In this document: positions 1 through 8,317 of the stretch, in pieces
Numbering within the stretch: the stretch's first letter is position 1
Layout of the letters: each line of letters opens with the position of its first letter
Source: Enterococcus sp. 9E7_DIV0242
GTDB taxonomy: Bacteria > Bacillota > Bacilli > Lactobacillales > Enterococcaceae
Reading direction: 5' to 3'
NCBI RefSeq assembly: GCF_002140975.2
Contig: NZ_CP147247.1
Coordinates: 1,860,001-1,924,000, forward strand
DNA length: 64,000 nt
Made by a program: the position numbers and the translations under genes
Notes under the pieces: generated by a model
The model's database searches: none
The model's input: the letters and a program-made list of their open reading frames with translations, nothing else
What the model was told of the DNA's origin: nothing

Positions 1-401
1 TGCTGAAAGAACGATTAAACGAAGCAATACATTTTATTGAAGAAAACCCACAAGCAACAATTATTGTTTGTGGCGGTCAAGGAAAGGATGAGCCTGATTC
101 AGAAGCTAATGTGATGGCAAACTACCTGATTCAGCATCATGTCGATCCAACAAAAATTCTCAAAGAAGACCTATCCACAAGCACTAAAGAAAATATCTCA
201 AATGCAATGGAAAAAACCAACCTCGGAAAAACAGTGATCGTTACAAGTGATTTTCATATTTATCGCTCAAAGCTTTTAGCACGACGCTTAGGGCTTAACG
301 ATATCAGTGGCTTACCGGCACAGTCAAACACATCTGTAACAGCAAACATGTACAGCCGAGAAATACTTGCCCTCGGTTTTGCTATGATTTTTTCTTGGTG
401 A
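1..401 (+). CDS. YdcF/SanA-like DUF218 protein, C-terminal part
   Basis: The reading frame is open from base 3 to the TGA at 399-401, so only the last ~132 residues are present and the start lies left of the window. The segment has the DUF218 pattern: a buried strand ending in CGGQG, then SEA, then a STSTKEN helix and a VTSDFHIYRS strand, as in YdcF/SanA proteins that act at the cell envelope. The exact reaction of this family is not settled. The final residues are hydrophobic (ILALGFAMIFSW), which could be a membrane-facing tail. A strong hairpin terminator follows 27 bases after the stop. Family assignment is good, function is not. Confidence 0.75.
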   Translation, partial: LKERLNEAIHFIEENPQATIIVCGGQGKDEPDSEANVMANYLIQHHVDPTKILKEDLSTSTKENISNAMEKTNLGKTVIVTSDFHIYRSKLLARRLGLNDISGLPAQSNTSVTANMYSREILALGFAMIFSW

Positions 402-428
402 CAAAGAGGTTGGGTTTAAATACAAATT

Positions 429-459
429 GAGCGTAGGATTTGAGTTCTATCCTACGCTC
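429..459. terminator. Bidirectional hairpin terminator
   Basis: An 11-bp perfect stem (GAGCGTAGGAT / ATCCTACGCTC) with a 9-nt loop sits between two convergent genes, the YdcF-like gene on + and the permease on -. T/A-rich tracts lie on the right side, so it can serve the + gene and probably both. Confidence 0.8.
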
Positions 460-469
460 AGCTTATTTA

Positions 470-1861
470 TTATTTTTGATCTAGCTTATTCAAGTTACTA
501 TGACGATAGCCATACGCAAAATAAATAATAAAGCCAACAACCAGTGCCCCAGCAAATACTCGCCATGTTGCTGCTTGCAATTGCAGCATAAGTGCGCCAC
601 TTACCAATACTAAGACAAGTGGTAGGACAGGAACAAGAGGGAAACGAAATTCTTCTTTTTTCGGTTCTCCAAACATGCTTCTCAAGCGAATGATCCCAAA
701 TCCCATGAAGATCAAATACATCAACGTTACAATATTTGTCAGCTCTGCCAAAAGGTTTAGTGGAAAGAATCCGGCAAATAACATAGAGGCAATGCCAGCT
801 ACATAGGTTGCATTTTTAGGTGTCCGTCGTTTTGGATCGATTTTACTCATAAATTTAGGCAACAATCCATCTTTACTGATTGCATAAATGATTCGAGCCA
901 GACTGTACATCATAGCAATCGTTACGGTCAGAAGCGTCAAAATTGCCCCTACAGAGATAATACCGGCAACTGCATCCTTTTCAACAAAACGCATAGCAAA
1001 AGCAACCGGGTCCTTCACTCCAAGAGATGTATAAGGAACGATCCCAGTCAGAATCAACGTCACCACAATATAAAGAATTGTTGCGATCAGAATCGACCCA
1101 ATGATTCCTCTTGGTATATCTCGTTGTGGATTTTTTACTTCCTCTGCGGCCATACTTACCGCGTCAAAGCCAAGAAATGCAAAAAATACAATTGCTGCTC
1201 CGCTGATTACACCAGAGAAACCAAATGGCATGAATGGCTGCCAATTAGATGGTTTTACATAGAATATACCTACAAGAATAAACAAGAGAATAATCCCAAA
1301 TTTCACATAAACCATTAGGTTATTTAAGCGCAATGCCGTCTTCGCTTCCAATGATACCCAGAACGTGACAAATATCAGAACAAGCACTGCAATTAAATCA
1401 ACGAAAGTGCCTTCTGACGCATTGTACGCCCCGCTCAATATTTTGGGTAGTTCAACTCCCATGCTACTAAGGAAGCCTTGAACATACCCCGACCATCCCG
1501 AAGCAACAGATGAAACGGCTAAGAAAAACTCGCAGATAACTAGCCAACCGGTCATCCAAGCAACGATTTCTCCAAAAACGACATACATATAAGCGTAAGG
1601 TCCGCCTAATACCGGAATTCTTGAAGCAAATTCCGCATAACATAATCCCGAAAGAATGATTGCTCCAGCTGCGACTAAAAACGAAAGGGTCAACGCCGGC
1701 CCCGCCGTTTCATTGGCAGCTACGCCTGTAATGACAAAAATCCCAGTTCCAACAACCGCACCAATCCCCAGCATGATCAGATCGCTGGTCTTTAACTCCT
1801 TTTTCATTCCACTGCTGTCAGCCGTGGGCGCTGACAACGCTTTTCTTCTAAAAATAGACAT
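470..1861 (-). CDS. APC-family amino acid permease
   Basis: A 463-residue polytopic membrane protein with about 12 hydrophobic segments. It carries the APC signature near the N terminus (GIGAVVGTGIFVITG) and the CYAEF/GGPYAY motif in TM3, typical of amino acid-polyamine-organocation permeases of the YfnA/cationic amino acid transporter type. It should import an amino acid by proton symport or exchange; the substrate cannot be read from sequence. I chose the ATG at 1859-1861 (MSIFRRK) because GGAGG lies 5 bases upstream; an in-frame upstream ATG would add 18 residues but has no such site. It is monocistronic, ending at a shared terminator. Confidence 0.88.
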   Translation of the reverse strand: MSIFRRKALSAPTADSSGMKKELKTSDLIMLGIGAVVGTGIFVITGVAANETAGPALTLSFLVAAGAIILSGLCYAEFASRIPVLGGPYAYMYVVFGEIVAWMTGWLVICEFFLAVSSVASGWSGYVQGFLSSMGVELPKILSGAYNASEGTFVDLIAVLVLIFVTFWVSLEAKTALRLNNLMVYVKFGIILLFILVGIFYVKPSNWQPFMPFGFSGVISGAAIVFFAFLGFDAVSMAAEEVKNPQRDIPRGIIGSILIATILYIVVTLILTGIVPYTSLGVKDPVAFAMRFVEKDAVAGIISVGAILTLLTVTIAMMYSLARIIYAISKDGLLPKFMSKIDPKRRTPKNATYVAGIASMLFAGFFPLNLLAELTNIVTLMYLIFMGFGIIRLRSMFGEPKKEEFRFPLVPVLPLVLVLVSGALMLQLQAATWRVFAGALVVGFIIYFAYGYRHSNLNKLDQK

Positions 1862-2320
1862 GATATCCTCCAAAAATAATTTTGCATTCCCATATATCCC
1901 ATAAGATAAGATCAACTTTAGTCACTCGCTGTTTTCTACCTTAATGCCACTCGACAATCAAATAGACAAACCCAAAAAAATGACCGACATCCAGCAGACC
2001 ATACCTGAGATGAAGTCATTTCTGAACAAGAGTTGTCCAGCTTCTGTCAAATATATTCCTCCAACAGTCTAACAATAAACTGGCATGATGTACAATAAAA
2101 ATATGATAAGTATTTACACACTAACTTTCGTTTCTTTCGTCGAAACCCTTCCATAGTCTCAGCCTGCCAATTTACTTTTTCGTTACCCGCCAATCTCAAT
2201 AGCAATGAATCTGTATAGCTTAAAATACCTGAAAAAGATCAAAACAGTGTGCCACTTCAGCGCATGCTTTGATCCTTCCTTCGATATATTTATATGCTAT
2301 CCTCTTCCTCTATAGCCCAA
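1862..2320. other. 459-base intergenic region, permease leader
   Basis: No gene longer than about 45 codons and no recognised riboswitch or T-box element is visible. It must hold the promoter of the permease. The only coding candidate is the 30-codon minus-strand frame listed separately at 1958-2050. Confidence 0.5.
1958..2050 (-). CDS. Possible 30-residue small membrane peptide
   Basis: A TTG start at 2048-2050 lies 7 bases after a good GGAGG site, opening a 30-codon frame that ends in a hydrophobic stretch (MVCWMSVIFLGLSI). It lies upstream of, and in the same direction as, the permease. It could be a genuine small membrane protein, a leader peptide, or the remnant of a larger transporter. 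I do not recognise it. Support is only the ribosome site plus hydrophobic character. Confidence 0.25.
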   Translation of the reverse strand: MTEAGQLLFRNDFISGMVCWMSVIFLGLSI

Positions 2321-2527
2321 TTAAAAATAGAACAACTCCTCAAATTTCTTTTCTAACGCAATACAAAGAATCAATGCCAGCTTCGCTGTTGGATTGAACT
2401 GACCTGTTTCAATGGAACTGATCGTATTTCTGGAAACACCAACAAGCTCCGCCAATTGCGCCTGCGATAGCTTGTTTTCTTTGCGTGCTTTCTTCAAATG
2501 GTTTTTAAGAATCAATTCTTCATTCAT
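2321..2527 (-). CDS. Small XRE-family (HTH_3) transcriptional regulator
   Basis: A 68-residue protein that is almost entirely one helix-turn-helix domain: LSQAQLAELVGVSRNTISSIE is the XRE pattern, followed by NPTAKLAL and a short C-terminal helix. Proteins of this size usually repress their own operon. It starts 4 bases after the stop of the membrane-protein gene at 2532-2858, so the two are co-transcribed from the promoter at 2930-2957. That promoter is covered by two palindromes, plausible operators for this protein (inference). Confidence 0.85.
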   Translation of the reverse strand: MNEELILKNHLKKARKENKLSQAQLAELVGVSRNTISSIETGQFNPTAKLALILCIALEKKFEELFYF

Positions 2528-2531
2528 ACCC

Positions 2532-2858
2532 TCACCAACTCTTGATAAAATAGGAAGCTAACAAACCTAACCCGATAATAAAACAAACAATGACTGTCTT
2601 TGTCGGCTTTTGCTTCTTATCTGCTAAACGTGCCATACCGTATAAATTAGCAGGGAAATATAGCCAAACCATAGCCAAAACCAAATTAAGCTCTGTCACC
2701 CGCCATTTTAAAAGTGTATAAATCATCAATAGAACTGCCAGAACGCTGAAAACCAAGGCCCCATATCTGGCTCCCTCCAGTACCTGTTGCTGTTCAACTC
2801 CTTCTCTTTGATTTTCTTTTGAATGTCGTGCTCTGTGTAATAGCTCCTCTTTATTCAT
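2532..2858 (-). CDS. Small membrane protein (DUF6442-like) paired with XRE regulator
   Basis: A 108-residue protein with a charged N-terminal helix (NKEELLHRARHSKENQREG) followed by three predicted membrane segments (VFSVLAVLLMIYTLL, LVLAMVWLYFPANLYG, VIVCFIIGLGLLASYF). The acidic/amide-rich N terminus with ENQ..G resembles small enterococcal/clostridial membrane proteins that sit next to XRE repressors; the DUF6442 label is from memory. The start at 2856-2858 follows an AAAGGAG site; the longer reading lacks one. It is the first gene of a two-gene operon with the regulator downstream. Function unknown. Confidence 0.7.
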   Translation of the reverse strand: MNKEELLHRARHSKENQREGVEQQQVLEGARYGALVFSVLAVLLMIYTLLKWRVTELNLVLAMVWLYFPANLYGMARLADKKQKPTKTVIVCFIIGLGLLASYFIKSW

Positions 2859-2916
2859 TGTGTTTTCTCCTTTACTTTCTATTGGTACTAAGATCTTATC
2901 CAAAAATACCAAGTTT

Positions 2917-2983
2917 ACTTGTCAAAACAAGTATAACATGCCAAGTTTTGTTGTCAATGCTTTTTTTGACAACAAAACTTGGC
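2917..2983 (-). promoter_or_regulatory. SigA-type promoter overlapped by two palindromes
   Basis: On the minus strand TTGACA (2952-2957) and TATACT (2930-2935) are 16 bases apart, a near-consensus promoter for the membrane protein/XRE operon. An 18-bp perfect inverted repeat (arms 2940-2957 and 2966-2983) covers the -35 and spacer. A smaller one, ACTTGT-CAAA-ACAAGT (2917-2932), touches the -10. No T-run follows, so the repeats look like operators rather than terminators. Confidence 0.7.
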
Positions 2984-2995
2984 AATAAAATAGGA

Positions 2996-3025
2996 CTGCT
3001 TATCTGTCTCACCTCAGATAAGCAG
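2996..3025 (-). terminator. Terminator of the two-component operon
   Basis: An 11-bp stem (CTGCTTATCTG / CAGATAAGCAG) with an 8-nt loop lies 15 bases beyond the kinase stop codon. The minus-strand tail is T-rich (TCCTATTTTATT) but not a pure U-tract, so efficiency is uncertain. Confidence 0.6.
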
Positions 3026-3040
3026 CCCCTTTTTTCTTTA

Positions 3041-4069
3041 TCAACCTCTTGATTCTTGATAATAGCTAATGACTGGGAAAAACAACTGGACAGTCGTTCC
3101 TTCTCCCTGTTCAGATACAACCGTCAGCTGGTGCCCCAGTTTATCAGACAGGCTTTTTGCCAGATAAAGTCCTAAACCGGTAGAGTGCTGTTCGCTTAAT
3201 CGCCCATTTTCTCCAGTGAATCCTTTATCAAAAATCCTTTGAAGGTCCTTTTTAGGAATTCCTATTCCTGAATCGCTAAGCGCCAAAGCCACTCCCTCTT
3301 TATTTTTCGACAGCTGGATATTGATTTCTCCACCAACTGGGGTATACTTTACCGCATTGCTCAATAGTTGCTTCAAAATAAACTCCAACCACTTGCCATC
3401 TGTAAGAACCATTTGATTTTCACCTGTCAGAGAGAAACGAATATTTTTCTGGATGAAATAATTGGCTTGTGTTTTTACCACAGATTGGATGAGTTTTTTC
3501 AATGAATATTCCTGAATCAAATAATCCCTGGAGAAACTGTCCAGTCTTGAATAGTAAAGAACCTGTTCAACATGTTCATCGATTTTTACCAGTTCATTTT
3601 CTGTTTGATAATAGGCCTCATCAGAGATATCATCCTCCATAGAACCTAGAAGCAAGTGAAGTGCCGCTAAAGGAACCTTGATTTCATGGACCCAGGAATC
3701 AATGTAGTCTTTATAAGCTTCTTGATTATCGATCACCTGCTCCATCATCTTATTATGTTCTATTAACAGACCATTAACATACTCCTGTACCAGCTTTTCA
3801 TCTGCTCGAGACGCATTTTTCAGATACTGGTCTAGCATAGGAGGTTGAGCAGTAAGGTCTAGGCCCTTCCACCATCTTTTTTTCAGCAGAAAATCAATGA
3901 CCAAAACCATTGTCAGCAGCAGAAAGCCCAACAACAATAAATAGCTGATTGATGAAAGGCTAAGATGTAATGTGGGAGACAGCCATAAAATCAAGCTAGT
4001 CAACCCCATGAACAGCACCCAACCGGAGATAATGAGCCATTGATCTTTTAAATATTTCCAAAATGCCAT
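3041..4069 (-). CDS. BceS-like intramembrane-sensing histidine kinase
   Basis: A 342-residue kinase with two closely spaced N-terminal membrane helices (about residues 14-32 and 40-60) and almost no extracellular loop, the layout of intramembrane-sensing kinases such as BceS. The H-box is WVHEIKVPLAALHLL with the phosphorylated His near residue 126. N, G1 (DSGIGIPKKDL) and G2 (GLGLYLAKSL) boxes follow in a normal HATPase domain. The start follows AGGAGA. It lies 18 bases downstream of its response regulator. Relatives usually sense peptide antibiotics through a BceAB-type ABC transporter, and none is adjacent here. Confidence 0.88.
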   Translation of the reverse strand: MAFWKYLKDQWLIISGWVLFMGLTSLILWLSPTLHLSLSSISYLLLLGFLLLTMVLVIDFLLKKRWWKGLDLTAQPPMLDQYLKNASRADEKLVQEYVNGLLIEHNKMMEQVIDNQEAYKDYIDSWVHEIKVPLAALHLLLGSMEDDISDEAYYQTENELVKIDEHVEQVLYYSRLDSFSRDYLIQEYSLKKLIQSVVKTQANYFIQKNIRFSLTGENQMVLTDGKWLEFILKQLLSNAVKYTPVGGEINIQLSKNKEGVALALSDSGIGIPKKDLQRIFDKGFTGENGRLSEQHSTGLGLYLAKSLSDKLGHQLTVVSEQGEGTTVQLFFPVISYYQESRG

Positions 4070-4087
4070 ATCTGTCTCCTAACTCGC

Positions 4088-4762
4088 CTAAGGAACAATA
4101 TATCCTTGCCCCACCTTGGTTTCTATATACCCATTGATACCTGCCTGCTCGATTTTTTTCCTTAATCGATTGATATTCACAGTCAATGTATTATCATCAA
4201 CAAACCGTTCATCCTCCCAAAGGGAACGTAACAGCTTTTCTCTTGTCAAAATCTTTCCATGCTTTTTCATCAGTAAATACAATAGGCGGTACTCATTTTT
4301 ACTCAAATCGATGGTCTCTCCCGCGATCTCCATGTTTCCATTATCTAAGTTCAACGTAATTCCATTGTGCTCCATGGTCTCATTTCCAGGTTCAGAATAA
4401 TTATACGACCGTCGCAACAGCGCATTGATCTTCGCAACCAGCACATCTAGCTGAAACGGCTTCGTCACAAAATCATCTGCCCCCATATTCATCGCCATAA
4501 TCATATCCATGTTTGTATTTCGACTGGAAATAAAGATGATAGGCACCTTCGATACTTCTCTGATTTTCTGACACCAATAATACCCATCATACACAGGTAG
4601 ATTGATATCCAACAGAATTAGCTGGGGTTCTTCATTTTGAAAATCTTCAAACACTTGATGAAAGTCTGTCGTACCAACTACTGTCATCTCCCATTTTTCC
4701 AACTCCTTCATGATCAAGCTGCGAATCGTTGCTTCGTCTTCAACGATCATGATTTTCGCCAT
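4088..4762 (-). CDS. OmpR/BceR-type response regulator
   Basis: A 224-residue regulator. The receiver domain has acidic residues near the N terminus (VEDE), the phosphoacceptor Asp in LLDINLPVYDG (about residue 52) and the conserved Lys in VTKPF. The C-terminal winged helix (residues ~130-224) has the OmpR/PhoB pattern ending LTVNINRLRKKIE...VGQGYIV. GGAGG precedes the start by 7 bases. It is the first gene of the operon with the kinase. The target is unknown, but BceR-like regulators normally control cell-envelope stress or antimicrobial-peptide resistance genes. Confidence 0.9.
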   Translation of the reverse strand: MAKIMIVEDEATIRSLIMKELEKWEMTVVGTTDFHQVFEDFQNEEPQLILLDINLPVYDGYYWCQKIREVSKVPIIFISSRNTNMDMIMAMNMGADDFVTKPFQLDVLVAKINALLRRSYNYSEPGNETMEHNGITLNLDNGNMEIAGETIDLSKNEYRLLYLLMKKHGKILTREKLLRSLWEDERFVDDNTLTVNINRLRKKIEQAGINGYIETKVGQGYIVP

Positions 4763-4875
4763 ATAATCTCCTCCATTATTCTTCTATATCCCATTTTACA
4801 TTATCAGAAATCTCCCGTCATTTATATAGGTCTTTCAGCCGATTTTCTCCTCAGTCCATTTAGCAAAGCTATCAC

Positions 4876-6417
4876 TTAACTTATGTTCTGTGTTCTTTCT
4901 CCTCGATCAATCTTTCGATAGCTCATTCCTTCCGCTTCAAATAAATCAGCCACTACAGAAATAAACTGTTCGTTCGATGACAACTCTTGACATACAAATA
5001 AATCAACTGCCGCGTACCGTTCCTCCGGCCATGTATGGATCGTAAGATGTGATTCCGCTAAAATCACGACCCCACTGACTCCCCATGGCTCAAATTGGTG
5101 GAAGTGATGTGTCACAGCAGTCAGCTCACAGACCTCCACGATTTGAAGCATCGCTTGTTCGACGGATAGAACTGATTTTAGCCTGTGTTCTGGGCAATTT
5201 TTTAACTCGATCAGATAATGCTCCCCTAAAGGCTGTTTCTCTTTCATAATAGCCGATGGTCCACGAGCAATTCGCAAAAAGTGCGCGCCTTTACATTTTG
5301 GACAGTGCCTCGCTTTTAAGTGCTCAATCGTTTTGAATGATTCATTCAGACCTACCAGGTATTGTGTTTGACAGGCATGACACTGATACACGGTACTTCG
5401 AGGATTCCGCTCGCCTGTGTAAATAACCTCGTGATAAGGTTTGTCCGCCAAAATACCTGCATAACTATCGTTTTGTGTCGACAGTTCGTAGAGGGTACTG
5501 ACGCTCCCGAGTATTGAAGCGCCTATATAGTGATTAAATTTTACTTTTATTTGATTGACAATAAGATTCTGTATGCTAAATAATTGTTGAACAGCTAGTT
5601 GACTATCCGGATCTTTTTCACCAAAGGATAAATAGATTTTACTTTCACCAAGCTTACTACACGAAACAGCTCGTGATAAGAAGAGTGCTAAGCCTGATTG
5701 TGTATAGGGTGGATCAACAAAAATATAATTAAACTGGTGGTCAAATAATTGTGCCGATCCTTGACGAAAGTCTACCTGATGACACGTTAAGCCAATAGCC
5801 AATTTTTTTGCAGTCGTCTCAAGACAATGAATAATTGGTTCAGAAAGCTCATATACAGTAAGAGCTGCAAGTGGTTCAGCAGATGCACGCTGAAGCTTTT
5901 TCATGAGTAAACCGATTGCCAATGAGGTCAAATCATCATCCCCCAATAGCAATACACGTTTTCCCACAAAATCATGGTTTTCTAGAAGTAAAAAGGCTCG
6001 TTCAACAATCGTTTCAATCGTGGCAAACGCTTGATCATAGGCCACTTCGACTGTCGGTCGTTTTTCTATCCCTTCCTCTAACTCATTGACCAGTTCTGTT
6101 CTCAATGCTTCTCGTACTTCTGATGAATCCAGTATTCGAAGATAGTATGCGGTATTGATTGTTGCCCAGCCCAGCCGCTGTTCAACATAAAGCCTACCTT
6201 TTCTTGTTAAAACCGGTCCTTGCTGCTCAGAAACAAGCCCTAATTGACCTAGCTCTTTTTTGATAGCAGCTATTATTGGAAGCGGAAGATTCACTTTCCT
6301 TCCAAGTTGTTTCGTTGACAGCCGCTTTCGTAAATAGAGTTCGATCAATAATTGATCGACTACTTTTTCTGACTCTTTCAATGCTGTTCGTTCTTTGATA
6401 ATTTTTGCTATATTCAT
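4876..6417 (-). CDS. Branched-chain polyamine synthase fused to S-adenosylmethionine decarboxylase (BpsA-SpeD)
   Basis: A 513-residue two-enzyme fusion. Residues 1-80 form a winged helix (LSTKQLGRKVNLPLPII). Residues ~90-330 form the aminopropyltransferase fold of the BpsA/DUF43 family, with the GDDDLTS motif near residue 157 and VDPPYTQSG near 235. A CxxC...CPKC zinc-ribbon pair follows at ~349-376. Residues ~390-513 form a complete prokaryotic AdoMet decarboxylase: ESHLTIHTWPE contains the Glu-Ser site where self-cleavage creates the pyruvoyl group, followed by YAAVDLFVC. Decarboxylated AdoMet made by the C-terminal part is the aminopropyl donor the N-terminal part needs to build branched polyamines (inferred from both families). 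No other polyamine gene is nearby. Domain calls are strong; the product is inferred. Confidence 0.85.
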   Translation of the reverse strand: MNIAKIIKERTALKESEKVVDQLLIELYLRKRLSTKQLGRKVNLPLPIIAAIKKELGQLGLVSEQQGPVLTRKGRLYVEQRLGWATINTAYYLRILDSSEVREALRTELVNELEEGIEKRPTVEVAYDQAFATIETIVERAFLLLENHDFVGKRVLLLGDDDLTSLAIGLLMKKLQRASAEPLAALTVYELSEPIIHCLETTAKKLAIGLTCHQVDFRQGSAQLFDHQFNYIFVDPPYTQSGLALFLSRAVSCSKLGESKIYLSFGEKDPDSQLAVQQLFSIQNLIVNQIKVKFNHYIGASILGSVSTLYELSTQNDSYAGILADKPYHEVIYTGERNPRSTVYQCHACQTQYLVGLNESFKTIEHLKARHCPKCKGAHFLRIARGPSAIMKEKQPLGEHYLIELKNCPEHRLKSVLSVEQAMLQIVEVCELTAVTHHFHQFEPWGVSGVVILAESHLTIHTWPEERYAAVDLFVCQELSSNEQFISVVADLFEAEGMSYRKIDRGERTQNIS

Positions 6418-6587
6418 TTTTTTCGGTTCCGCCTTATGCGTTGAACCCGTCCATCCCTTCGATTTTTACTTTCGATGAAATGACTATCTACACTAGTTTA
6501 ATGAGTTATCTACAATTCTCGTGATGATTGAAAAGACATGGCATATGAAGAAGCTTTTTCTCAAAAGTCACTCCAATTTCAACAGAA

Positions 6588-6622
6588 AAAGAGCCCAGGA
6601 TTTTCTCTGTCCCAGACTCTTT
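6588..6622 (-). terminator. Hairpin terminator of the enterococcal GGGACAGAG type
   Basis: A 13-bp stem with three G-U pairs in minus-strand RNA (AAAGAGTCTGGGA / TCCTGGGCTCTTT) is followed by CTCTTTTTCTG. It lies 315 bases beyond the TrmO-like gene stop and upstream of the fused polyamine gene, and would stop minus-strand transcripts. Confidence 0.6.
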
Positions 6623-6936
6623 CAATACGATTCATTATCACTACATAAAGTAAGTGTACCTGAATTATCTTGAGGATGTAAGAATATCTATAGACACACC
6701 AAATAAACAATTGTTTTTTTGGTTATTAAATTAGTCTAGATAGATACCGTCACACTGCTCAAAAAGCACACCTCAGCTATTTTTTATTTTCACTTACTTA
6801 ACTCAAAATAATTTCCAGTTCACTATAGCATACTGGTTTGTGCAACGCAATAACGGTTTACACAACAGAGAATATCTTTTCCGTTTTTACCATATGAAAC
6901 CAGATACATAGCTCTTTTTATCATTGGCCATTGGCT
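6623..6936. other. Intergenic region with a 24-bp palindrome
   Basis: No convincing gene. At 6699-6722 a 24-bp palindrome (CCAAATAAACAA / TTGTTTTTTTGG, one mismatch) could be a protein-binding site. Otherwise AT-rich sequence without a recognised element. Confidence 0.4.
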
Positions 6937-7416
6937 TTAAAAATTAAACTCCTTCGACCAATCAAACGCCTCTGAACTTTCTACATTCTTTGGCCAATGA
7001 GCGCTCCACTCAGGAACGATCGGCACTTCGACACGATCTTCACTAGGCGTATAGGGCTTCAAATCCAGTAATGGGCTGCCATTCTCCGCATCAATAGACA
7101 CGATTTGAATTCTACCAATTGCTTCATCCAACGTAACTATTTTCACTGTAGATACGGCTAGAAGATTCGGACGAACAGGTGCTCGCGTTGCAAAAACACC
7201 TAATATCTCCGGCGCTTTCTTATAAGGGCTGGCTACTTGCAGGATATCCCTCATTTCCGGCAGATCCATTCCATCCAACCAATAAATCGCTTTGAGATGA
7301 CTGAATCCCGCCACCCCCTCCAATGCTTCGATATACTTAGGTAACAACTGAATGTAGCTCTCTGTCTCATTTTTTTCAATGTAACCAATTGTCTGTAACG
7401 TAAATGTTTGTTCCAT
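6937..7416 (-). CDS. TrmO-like (UPF0066/TsaA) SAM-dependent methyltransferase
   Basis: A 159-residue beta-barrel protein of the UPF0066 family. GVFATRAPVRPNLLAVSTVKI carries the family signature (TR-P-RPN), and the segment LLDLKPYTP is the second conserved block. Characterised members (TrmO) methylate N6-threonylcarbamoyladenosine at position 37 of tRNA-Thr. I chose the ATG at 7414-7416 because GGAGG lies 7 bases upstream; the ATG two codons earlier abuts the ribosome site. It follows the MerR gene by about 50 bases and may be co-transcribed. Confidence 0.8.
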   Translation of the reverse strand: MEQTFTLQTIGYIEKNETESYIQLLPKYIEALEGVAGFSHLKAIYWLDGMDLPEMRDILQVASPYKKAPEILGVFATRAPVRPNLLAVSTVKIVTLDEAIGRIQIVSIDAENGSPLLDLKPYTPSEDRVEVPIVPEWSAHWPKNVESSEAFDWSKEFNF

Positions 7417-7464
7417 ATCCATCCCTCCTGTACTAACAGGATAAACGCTCTCACGATGTGAGGG

Positions 7465-8292
7465 TCAAGAGATTTTTTTTATCGGTATTTGAATCTCAGT
7501 TAGATAATTATTCGGGTCCGTTTCTGTATCTGGACCACGGTGACTGACTTGTCGGGAAAGCTCAAGCATCTCATAATCATCATTTTCAGCCAGCCAGTTG
7601 GCAAATTGATGATAGGCTTCTTTGATATTGTCGTACGGACCGATGACAAAAATCGACGCAACCAATGAAATACGTTCTGTCTGATAACAGGTCAGCGGCT
7701 TCTTAACTGGTGCCACTTGCTTGACCTTTAAACAAATTTCAATATCTACGCCTTCTTCTCGATAACACGCATCATGAAATACAGTAAAATTATCCGGTGT
7801 TTGCTTGATATAATCCAGCTGTTCTCCCTTTAAAAGTGTACCAAACTCCTGCCACAATTCGCCCTCATGGTAATAGGTAGGAATCACTTTTCGAAGGCTG
7901 ACAATTGCCTCACTAGGTAAGGCTCGAAAAATCACATGGATATTCGTCTCCTTCGGTTTTTCTATCCGTTCAATCGTCTTCGCAAGCTGTAACAAACGTC
8001 GTTGTTCCTCAAGAATGTCACGTTCAATCTGCCGATACTTCTTCTTTAATCGTTCTTGAAAATAATCGTCCGTCAACTCATCTGTGATCAACTCTTTGAT
8101 TTCAGCCGTTGAAAACTTTAAATTCTTCAGTAAAATAATTTTTTGTAATTTAGAAAGCTGACTGACATGATAGAAACGATAGCCCGTTTCCTGATCGACT
8201 TTGGCAGGTGGAAGCAAGCCTTGCTCATCATAATACCTGAGCATTCGTACCGATACCTGAGATAGCTTTGAAAACTCTCCAATTTTAAACAT
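7465..8292 (-). CDS. MerR-family regulator with GyrI-like effector domain
   Basis: A 275-residue BmrR/TipA-type regulator. The N-terminal MerR HTH is clear (FKIGEFSKLSQVSVRMLRYYDEQGLL), then YRFYHVSQ and a dimerisation coiled coil around residues 75-115. The C-terminal ~150 residues match the GyrI-like small-molecule binding fold (HVIFRALPSEAIVSLRKVIPTY). Such proteins activate efflux genes on binding hydrophobic ligands by realigning long-spacer promoters. GGAG precedes the start by 7 bases. It lies between a small membrane protein gene and the TrmO-like gene, all on the same strand. Confidence 0.85.
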   Translation of the reverse strand: MFKIGEFSKLSQVSVRMLRYYDEQGLLPPAKVDQETGYRFYHVSQLSKLQKIILLKNLKFSTAEIKELITDELTDDYFQERLKKKYRQIERDILEEQRRLLQLAKTIERIEKPKETNIHVIFRALPSEAIVSLRKVIPTYYHEGELWQEFGTLLKGEQLDYIKQTPDNFTVFHDACYREEGVDIEICLKVKQVAPVKKPLTCYQTERISLVASIFVIGPYDNIKEAYHQFANWLAENDDYEMLELSRQVSHRGPDTETDPNNYLTEIQIPIKKIS

Positions 8293-8317
8293 TCTTTCAA
8301 CTCCAATAATTGTTATT

